From positions 3,434,071 to 3,498,070 of the forward strand of contig CP032507.1 in NCBI GenBank assembly GCA_008375315.1: a DNA stretch of 64,000 nt, in the 5' to 3' direction. The DNA comes from Ectothiorhodospiraceae bacterium BW-2. GTDB lineage: Bacteria > Pseudomonadota > Gammaproteobacteria > Thiohalomonadales > Thiohalomonadaceae. Each line of letters opens with the position of its first letter. Position 1 is the first letter of the stretch. Of the stretch, positions 58,184-64,000 are shown in pieces. The position numbers were made by a program, and so were the translations under genes. The notes beneath the pieces were generated by a model, which saw only the letters and a program-made list of their open reading frames with translations, was not told the DNA's origin and ran no database searches.

Positions 58184-59221
58184 TTAATTGCGTTTTTGAG
58201 CGCTAAGTTCAGCCGCTATCATGACGGGGGTTAAAGATTGAACATCGTCACGATTAAAACAGACCACACCACCACATAACTCATACCAAGCCGCCCCCCC
58301 ACTCCACTTCGCTAGCGGGCGTGTTCCCTGATAGCGGCGAGGGAACAGATATAGCCTATCAGGTCGGTAGAGTAGGTTGTAACTGACCCCCTGTTCATGA
58401 AGGTGTGCAATCGCTCGCCACCCCTCCTCGGCGCCACTGAAACTCATCACCTCTGTCGGGTAGGGATCGCTGCCGCCATGATGGCACCACTGCCTTGACT
58501 CAACAGGTAACGGCGCTTGGCGCACAAAGAGCTGAACATGGAGGTGATTGACCGAAGCAAAGGCTCCATAGCTGTTATATCCCCCCCCTATGCCGGTGAT
58601 CCTCTCTCCTAGCCATCGCATGACCCCCCACAGATAGTTATGATCGGCCTCGGTCAAATATTGTGCCGCCTCTCGTTGCCGTTCAGGCACTAGCAGCAGG
58701 TGGTAATCGATAAAAGGAAATTTGTTATAGAGCAGATCGACCGCTCGCCCCTGTAGCTCCCCCTGCCATAGAGTTTCGGCGCGTAAGAAGGGTCGGTTAA
58801 AGTGGAACCCTTGCGCATCAAACGGCTTGTGGTTGGTCACGACTCTCTCTTTGGCCGCACGAGGCGGACGCAACGCCCGTAACGGGTTAAACTGTAGCTC
58901 CCACCGACCACACTGGTGCGTTTGAGCCGGCTGCAAAGCCGTCAGACCGATAGCCATGAGCTTTAAAAATACCAACACATCGTCCTCACTCTCGCTCAAA
59001 GAGAGGCCCCGACGCAACTGCTGGCGCAGGGTATCGGCCTGGCGCTCAAACAGCGGCACGAGGGAGGGGCTTAAGGAGCGCCACAACGCCGGCTGTTGAA
59101 TCGCATTAGCTAACACCAAAATCGTGGCACCAAGGCTCTGCTGCTCGGCTACTCGCTGTAGCTCTGCGGCAAAGGTGGCACTCAGTTGGGCTAAATCAGC
59201 AAATAGCTGCTCCTCGGTCAC
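58184..59221 (-). CDS. HIT-like/GalT-fold nucleotidyltransferase or phosphorylase (DUF4922-like)
   Basis: 345 aa. The catalytic HIT-type motif is VNHLHVQLFV (His-x-His-x-Gln), preceded by FNRPFLRAETLW and LLYNKFPFIDYHLLLVPE, a layout seen in Ap4A-phosphorylase and GDP-galactose-phosphorylase-like enzymes. It probably transfers or removes a nucleotidyl group; the substrate cannot be assigned. It lies 12 bp after the DHH phosphoesterase gene, suggesting linked nucleotide turnover. Confidence 0.7.
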   Translation of the reverse strand: MTEEQLFADLAQLSATFAAELQRVAEQQSLGATILVLANAIQQPALWRSLSPSLVPLFERQADTLRQQLRRGLSLSESEDDVLVFLKLMAIGLTALQPAQTHQCGRWELQFNPLRALRPPRAAKERVVTNHKPFDAQGFHFNRPFLRAETLWQGELQGRAVDLLYNKFPFIDYHLLLVPERQREAAQYLTEADHNYLWGVMRWLGERITGIGGGYNSYGAFASVNHLHVQLFVRQAPLPVESRQWCHHGGSDPYPTEVMSFSGAEEGWRAIAHLHEQGVSYNLLYRPDRLYLFPRRYQGTRPLAKWSGGAAWYELCGGVVCFNRDDVQSLTPVMIAAELSAQKRN

Positions 59222-59233
59222 AAAGAGGCCCGT

Positions 59234-60085
59234 TTAAGTGGGGTTGAGCGGAAACGGTAGCGTGACAGCGGTCGAAAATCCGGCCGCATTACGGTGCCCT
59301 CCGCCACCAAAACGGGTGGCGATTTCGGCCACATTCACCCCCTGTTTGCCGTTTGAGCGCAGTGACCAGCTACGCTTATCAACCATATCCTGATAGCTAG
59401 CCGCAAAGGGGCGCTGCTGCGACAGCTCGCCTAACAGTTCGCTAGTAATCTCAGACGGGGCATTGACTACCGGCACTCGATAGCCGCAAATGTCGGCCTC
59501 AAACGCCCGCCGTTTGTATCGTTCAACCATCTGGCTGCGAAAGCGATTGATCACCGCCCCCTCCTGCTGTAGCTGTTGGCGCATGGCGGGCTGCGCCATC
59601 CACTGCTGCCAACGGGCGATTTCAAACGGGTAGGAGCTGAGCGCGGTAGTCACATCGATACTCTCTGGTCGCGTAAAGCGCCATAGATCTCGATCCTCAA
59701 TATCGAGCAGTAGCTCCGGTACTGCGCTATGCGGATGAAAATAGCGCCAACTGAGCGTAGCGCCCGACTGCTCCATATCGAAATGGAGCCGCAGGTTATC
59801 GATCTCAGACTCTAATCCAGCCAAATCCTCTGCTGCGCTAAGGTGGTGATCGATAATCACCACCTGCTGGCTCTGCTGGCATAGCGTTCGCAACACCTCT
59901 CGCTTGTAGCTAAAGTCGAGCAGATAGAGAGTTCGATTGGCGACATCGGGCGGCAGATCACCATGCCGACCCTCAAATAGTTCACACCCTTCGGTGCCAA
60001 AATGGGCGACAGCAGCGCAGGCCGCCCCAAAACCATCGAGGCAGTTAGCGTGGTAGATAAGTAGGGGGGAGATGGTAGATAACAT
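59234..60085 (-). CDS. DHH/DHHA1-family phosphoesterase
   Basis: 283 aa. The signature VIIDHHLSA (DHH) and metal-binding HANCLDGFGAACA and LLDFSYKRE lie in the N-terminal domain; the C-terminal DHHA1 motif is FGGGGHRNAAGF. The family hydrolyses short oligonucleotides or cyclic-dinucleotide products (NrnA/GdpP-like). In a genome rich in c-di-GMP enzymes, degradation of pGpG is possible but is inference. It lies 22 bp after ppiD. Confidence 0.85.
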   Translation of the reverse strand: MLSTISPLLIYHANCLDGFGAACAAVAHFGTEGCELFEGRHGDLPPDVANRTLYLLDFSYKREVLRTLCQQSQQVVIIDHHLSAAEDLAGLESEIDNLRLHFDMEQSGATLSWRYFHPHSAVPELLLDIEDRDLWRFTRPESIDVTTALSSYPFEIARWQQWMAQPAMRQQLQQEGAVINRFRSQMVERYKRRAFEADICGYRVPVVNAPSEITSELLGELSQQRPFAASYQDMVDKRSWSLRSNGKQGVNVAEIATRFGGGGHRNAAGFSTAVTLPFPLNPT

Positions 60086-60107
60086 GCTATTTCGACTAGA
60101 GTTAACG

Positions 60108-61967
60108 CTACTGCGGAATCACCACTTCCGCTTGGCTACGGAGATAGTCGAGCGTTGCTTGCAGATCGTACTCACTCAGCGCCTGCTGCAATCGTGTCAG
60201 CTGCGACGGCCCCTCTGCCGGCAGTTCGGGAGTGATCACACGGTAGAGCGCCACTACCGCCTGACGCCCATCGGCCAGTTCGATATGGTCAAACAGCGGC
60301 GCCTGCTCTGGGTGCGGTAGTTTAAATAGCGCCCGAACTAGTTCCGGATCGGGTTCAGTAGCGCTACGCTTGAGCGCCTCAATCCGCTCCCAACTCAGCG
60401 TAGGATCAAGCTCACCGCCCTGCGCTAACTGCTGCTGTAGCTTAAGCGCCTCCTTTTGGGCCGTCTCAACCGCCTGCTGCTGACGCAACTGCTCTAGGAT
60501 TGTGGTTCGCACCTCCTCTAGCGGCTGCTGCTGTTCGGCGATGCGCTCATTCACTCTCACCACAACAATATGATTTTTATCTAGCTCCACCACTTCGCTG
60601 TTATAGCCGTTGAGCAGTACCTCATCATTAAAGGCCGCTTGGCGCACCGCGCCAATATCGGTGATCCCGCCGCCCCCCCGATGACGGGAGAAGAGTTCGC
60701 TAGTTTGAATCTTTAAACCGATCTCTTCAGCGGCAAGCACCAGTGAATCGGGGTGTTCATAGGCCAAATTGGCCAGCTTATCGGCCAAATCGTAGAACTT
60801 CTCATCGGATCGTTGCTGCTGAATCTCCTGCTTAAGTTGATCTTTCACTTCAGCAAAGGATTTACTCTCCCCGCCGCGAATCTCATTTAGCTTGATAAGG
60901 TGGTAACCAAAACTGCTCCGTATCGGTTGACTAATCTCACCCGCTTGCAGGGTAAAAACTGCCTCTTCAAAGGCATCATCCATCACCCCACGACCAAAAA
61001 AACCCAGCTCACCCCCTTGAGAGGCGGAGCCTGGATCTTGTGAATGGGTTTGAGCTAGGGCGGCAAAATCGGCCCCCTGCTGTAGCTGCTGATAGAGCTC
61101 TTCAGCCTGTGCTTTCACAGCAGCCTCATCGCCTCCTACCTCTAGCAGAATATGGGCGGCAGAGCGCTCCTCTTCGGTACGGTAGTTGAGCTTTTGCGCC
61201 TCATAGCGGCTCTGTAGCTCCGCCTCTTCCACTGCGATATCGACAGCGAGATCGGCCTGATTAAGCTCCAGATAGTTGATCGAGATCCGCTCTGGCGTGC
61301 GATAGGTGGGCAGATTCTGCTGATAGAAGGCCTCAATATCGGCTTCAGCCACCTCTGTCTGCTCTAAGTAGCTCTGTGGCTGCAACAGTAGATAGCCGAC
61401 ATCGCGCTGCTGATGCTGTAACTGGTAATAGGCGGCCGCTTCGGTGGGGGTAATAAAGGCGCTAGCGTGGATGCTGTTACGAAACTGCTGCTGCAACATA
61501 TCTTGAGCCATCTGCCCCTCAAAATAGGCCGGCGACATCCCTTGTCGAGCTAACAGGGTCTCATACTGCTGTGGATCAAATTGACCCTCGTTATGAAATA
61601 GCTCAATCGCACGAATCTCCTGCGCTAACTGTACCGCCCCGATCCGCATCTGCTGTTTAGCAGCCTGCTGTAATACGATCTCATCCTCAATCAGTCGTTG
61701 CAAAATTTGCTGTTTCATCGCCTGCTCAGAGAAGAGATTAGCCGGCAGCTCGCCACCGAACATCTCCTGCAGCCGAGTGCGCTGGCGATAGTAGGCGCTC
61801 TCTAGCTGGCGTTTGGTAATCTCACTTCCATTGACTGTCGCAGCCGGCAGATCTTTCCCGCCACCCATATATTGATTGAGTCCAAACAGCGCGAACGGAA
61901 TAATAATTAACCCCACAATCACCCAGGCGATCCAGCTCTGTGCCCGATTACGAATAAAGTTCAGCAT
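60108..61967 (-). CDS. ppiD: PpiD, periplasmic membrane-anchored chaperone/peptidyl-prolyl isomerase
   Basis: 619 aa from the ATG at 61967 ([19 protein letters not shown]). An extension to 62006 would start inside the tRNA terminator and is rejected. One N-terminal membrane helix (about 12-32), a SurA-like N domain ([18 protein letters not shown]), and a central parvulin domain ([26 protein letters not shown]). It assists outer-membrane and secreted protein folding at the Sec translocon. The usual gammaproteobacterial order lon-hupB-ppiD is kept, with two tRNA genes between. Confidence 0.94.
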   Translation of the reverse strand: MLNFIRNRAQSWIAWVIVGLIIIPFALFGLNQYMGGGKDLPAATVNGSEITKRQLESAYYRQRTRLQEMFGGELPANLFSEQAMKQQILQRLIEDEIVLQQAAKQQMRIGAVQLAQEIRAIELFHNEGQFDPQQYETLLARQGMSPAYFEGQMAQDMLQQQFRNSIHASAFITPTEAAAYYQLQHQQRDVGYLLLQPQSYLEQTEVAEADIEAFYQQNLPTYRTPERISINYLELNQADLAVDIAVEEAELQSRYEAQKLNYRTEEERSAAHILLEVGGDEAAVKAQAEELYQQLQQGADFAALAQTHSQDPGSASQGGELGFFGRGVMDDAFEEAVFTLQAGEISQPIRSSFGYHLIKLNEIRGGESKSFAEVKDQLKQEIQQQRSDEKFYDLADKLANLAYEHPDSLVLAAEEIGLKIQTSELFSRHRGGGGITDIGAVRQAAFNDEVLLNGYNSEVVELDKNHIVVVRVNERIAEQQQPLEEVRTTILEQLRQQQAVETAQKEALKLQQQLAQGGELDPTLSWERIEALKRSATEPDPELVRALFKLPHPEQAPLFDHIELADGRQAVVALYRVITPELPAEGPSQLTRLQQALSEYDLQATLDYLRSQAEVVIPQ

Positions 61968-62004
61968 ATAGGTTACACTCTCTGACTCTGCGTTTTTTTG
62001 AGAC

Positions 62005-62034
62005 AAAAAAAAGGGCGCAACAGATGCGCCCTTT
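62005..62034 (-). terminator. Rho-independent terminator after the tRNA genes
   Basis: On the minus strand AAAGGGCGC, loop, GCGCCCTTTTTTTT: a GC-rich stem followed by a run of T. It closes the hupB/tRNA-Val/tRNA-Asp unit just before ppiD. Confidence 0.88.
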
Positions 62035-62039
62035 GAGTT

Positions 62040-62116
62040 TGGCGGAGCGGACGGGACTCGAACCCGCGACCCTCGGCGTGACAGGCCGATATTCTAACCA
62101 ACTGAACTACCGCTCC
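62040..62116 (-). tRNA. tRNA-Asp (GUC anticodon)
   Basis: 77 nt with encoded CCA. The acceptor GGAGCGG pairs with CCGCTCC; the anticodon arm reads CGGCCTGTCACGCCG, giving GTC; the T-arm is GCGGGTTCGAGTCCCGT. Confidence 0.96.
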
Positions 62117-62128
62117 AAAACATTAACT

Positions 62129-62204
62129 TGGTGGGTGCTGCAGGGATCGAACCTGCGACCCTCGCCTTGTAAGGGCGATGCTCTCCCAGCTGAGCTAAGC
62201 ACCC
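62129..62204 (-). tRNA. tRNA-Val (UAC anticodon)
   Basis: 76 nt with encoded CCA. The acceptor GGGTGCT pairs with AGCACCC; the anticodon arm CGCCCTTACAAGGCG gives TAC; the T-arm is GCAGGTTCGATCCCTGC. It is 12 bp upstream of tRNA-Asp on the same strand. Confidence 0.96.
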
Positions 62205-62229
62205 AATCTTTACTCCAACTCAATGACGG

Positions 62230-62502
62230 CTATTTTACCGCATCCTTTAACAGTTTACCAGCTTTAAATGCAGGAATTTTTGCTTCGGGTATATTAATCG
62301 TCTCCCCACTAGACGGATTGCGGCCAGTACGGGCCGCACGAGTACGAACTAAGAAGGTTCCGAAGCCAACCAGACGGACTTCATCCCCCTCTTTTAAGGC
62401 CGATATAACGGCGGCCGTCATGCCATCAATCGCTTTACCGGCTGCCTCTTTTGATATATCGGCATGTTTGGCAATGGCGTCAGCGAGTTCAGATTTATTC
62501 AC
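62230..62502 (-). CDS. hupB: HU-beta, nucleoid DNA-binding protein
   Basis: 90 aa histone-like protein, the exact usual length. [20 protein letters not shown] opens the dimer core; the DNA-binding arm contains [19 protein letters not shown] and the ribbon-tip proline in RNPSSGE. It lies between lon and tRNA-Val, the conserved gammaproteobacterial location. Confidence 0.97.
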   Translation of the reverse strand: MNKSELADAIAKHADISKEAAGKAIDGMTAAVISALKEGDEVRLVGFGTFLVRTRAARTGRNPSSGETINIPEAKIPAFKAGKLLKDAVK

Positions 62503-62626
62503 AGATAATCCCCCTGTTTTAGTAATAAAATTTCAGTAATCAAATAGGGTGTACCGCAGCCGCACCCCAGTTATGAGGCCATTTTATACCAAGTCGGCTA
62601 AAAATGTGTCAAGAAGTTTGCCCATC

Positions 62627-64000
62627 TCAGTGAGTCTGTATCGGCAGGGAGGCATGTTCTCTGCGTGTCATCTCAGCCCCCTCCTGCACAGCCATATCGA
62701 TATCATCGAGTGGAATCGGCTCGCGGGTCAGCGCTAAGCGAATGACCTCATCGATCCAGCGTACAGGGGTAATCGTTAGTGAGCCTTTGACATTGTCGGG
62801 CACATCTTTCAGGTTACGCCGGTTCTCCTCTGGAATAATAACGGTTTTAATACCACCCCGATGGGCCGCTAGCAGCTTCTCTTTTAATCCCCCAATCGGC
62901 AACACTTCGCCACGAAGGGTAATTTCGCCGGTCATGGCCACATCCGCTTTAACGGTAATGCCCGCTAGCGCCGAAATTAGCGCGGTGCACATACCGATAC
63001 CGGCACTCGGCCCATCCTTAGGGATCGCTCCCTCTGGGACATGGATATGGATATCGCGATTTTCGTAGAAATCGGCCGCAATACCGAGTGCTGCCGCACG
63101 GCTCCTAACGACACTAATCGCGGCCTGAATCGACTCTTTCATGACATCGCCTAGCTGTCCGGTGATGGTATGTTTGCCTTTACCAGGCATCACCGCAGTC
63201 TCAATCCGTAACAGCTCGCCACCGACTTCAGTCCAAGCTAAACCGGTCACTTGGCCGATCTGATCGTGCTCATCGGCTAGGCCGTATCGGTGGCGCTTAA
63301 CCCCCAGATATTCCTCCAGATCGGCCACCGCAATCACCGCTGTCTCAGAGCTCTTCTGCTGCAATACCCTACGAACGACTTTACGACAGAGTTTAGCGAG
63401 CTCCCGTTGCAGATTGCGCACCCCCGCCTCACGGGTATAGTGGCGAATAACGGCCATCACCGCCTCGTCGGTAATCTCCATCTCCCCCTGCTTGAGGCCG
63501 TTAGCCTGCTGCTCTTTGGGAATCAGATAGCGACGAGCGATATTTAGCTTCTCATCTTCGGTGTAACCGGCAAGACGAATCACCTCCATTCTATCGAGTA
63601 GCGGCGCGGGAATTTTCATCGAATTAGAGGTGGCGATAAACATCACATCAGAGAGATCATAATCTATCTCCAGATAGTGATCGCTAAAAGTGTGGTTCTG
63701 CTCCGGATCAAGTACCTCTAGCAGTGCTGAGGCTGGATCTCCACGAAAATCAGCCGACATTTTGTCGATCTCATCTAGCAAAAACAGCGGGTTACGAGTA
63801 CCAACTTTGGTAAGATTGTGAATAATTTTGCCGGGCATGGAGCCAATGTAAGTACGGCGATGGCCACGAATCTCTGACTCATCCCGCACCCCACCGAGTG
63901 CCATACGGACAAATTTACGGTTTGTCGCTCGCGCAATCGATTCGCCAAGCGAGGTCTTACCAACCCCAGGCGGCCCGACCAAGCATAAAATTGGCCCTTT
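62627..64000 (-). CDS. lon: Lon ATP-dependent protease (3' part, cut by window edge)
   Basis: A cytosolic AAA+ serine protease that degrades misfolded and regulatory proteins. About 457 C-terminal codons are present; the substrate-binding N-terminus lies beyond the right edge. Visible: Walker [18 protein letters not shown], Walker [11 protein letters not shown], sensor text [14 protein letters not shown], and the protease domain with catalytic Ser in [11 protein letters not shown] and Lys in [14 protein letters not shown]. The frame is open to the window end. Confidence 0.97.
   Translation of the reverse strand, partial: KGPILCLVGPPGVGKTSLGESIARATNRKFVRMALGGVRDESEIRGHRRTYIGSMPGKIIHNLTKVGTRNPLFLLDEIDKMSADFRGDPASALLEVLDPEQNHTFSDHYLEIDYDLSDVMFIATSNSMKIPAPLLDRMEVIRLAGYTEDEKLNIARRYLIPKEQQANGLKQGEMEITDEAVMAVIRHYTREAGVRNLQRELAKLCRKVVRRVLQQKSSETAVIAVADLEEYLGVKRHRYGLADEHDQIGQVTGLAWTEVGGELLRIETAVMPGKGKHTITGQLGDVMKESIQAAISVVRSRAAALGIAADFYENRDIHIHVPEGAIPKDGPSAGIGMCTALISALAGITVKADVAMTGEITLRGEVLPIGGLKEKLLAAHRGGIKTVIIPEENRRNLKDVPDNVKGSLTITPVRWIDEVIRLALTREPIPLDDIDMAVQEGAEMTRREHASLPIQTH

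Noticed and set aside
57951-58187. ORFs on both strands around 58.0-58.2 kb
   Set aside because: They are translations of the tRNA-Pro gene and its flanks.
62007-62039. ppiD start at 62006
   Set aside because: It would begin inside the tRNA terminator hairpin; the ATG at 61967 opens directly on the conserved PpiD N-terminus.

Overview
The window comes from a nitrogen-fixing gammaproteobacterium. The evidence is a NifL-type flavin/PAS anti-activator next to NifA, a divergent RNF (rnfABCD) operon, minCDE, zipA, and the lon-hupB-tRNA-ppiD order. The many GGDEF, EAL, HD-GYP, PilZ and hybrid-kinase genes and a BLUF photoreceptor suggest a free-living or facultatively associated, environmentally responsive cell, perhaps Chromatiales/Thiotrichales-like. 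The genus cannot be fixed from sequence alone.

Layout. 1-2.9 kb: rnfA-B-C-D, minus strand, running off the left edge. 2.9-6.4 kb: divergent nifL-nifA behind a sigma54 (-24/-12) promoter and two TGT-N10-ACA NifA sites 33 bp apart. 6.4-14.8 kb: accessory island with a truncated cytochrome b fragment, four near-identical tandem genes for an AAA-ATPase/PD-(D/E)XK nuclease family, spacers built of decayed pieces of the same family broken up by palindromic repeats, and Uma2-nuclease debris. 15-21 kb: lspA, fkpB, htpG, pgm, a BLUF protein, zipA. 20.9-27.4 kb: a hybrid sensor kinase gene broken by an IS3-family element and by a frameshift, behind a REC-REC-pseudokinase gene. 27.5-32.3 kb: plsY, minEDC, thiSG, trmB, a hemerythrin-like protein. 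32.6-35.6 kb: a CX3CH cytochrome-like protein, a transglutaminase-like protein and an isolated flagellin. 35.8-41.4 kb: ypjD-corC-FHA-PilZ, then an alpha-E/ATP-grasp pair. 41.5-58 kb: a dense signalling region. 58-64 kb: tRNA-Pro, a HIT-like nucleotidyltransferase, a DHH phosphoesterase, ppiD, tRNA-Asp, tRNA-Val, hupB and the 3' part of lon.

How it fits together. RNF is expected to supply low-potential electrons to nitrogenase, and the shared rnf/nifL control region implies linked regulation, with NifL holding NifA in check under oxygen or fixed nitrogen. The signalling region twice pairs an orphan periplasmic binding protein with kinases or c-di-GMP enzymes, suggesting ligand sensing rather than transport.

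The most unusual feature is the four-gene array. Each copy carries its own divergent block (for copy 4, two separate blocks) in an otherwise nearly identical gene, and each gene start overlaps by 4 bp the stop codon of a short ORF made of palindrome plus paralogue fragments. It looks like a locus that shuffles segments by recombination. No function for this family is claimed beyond its domain content.
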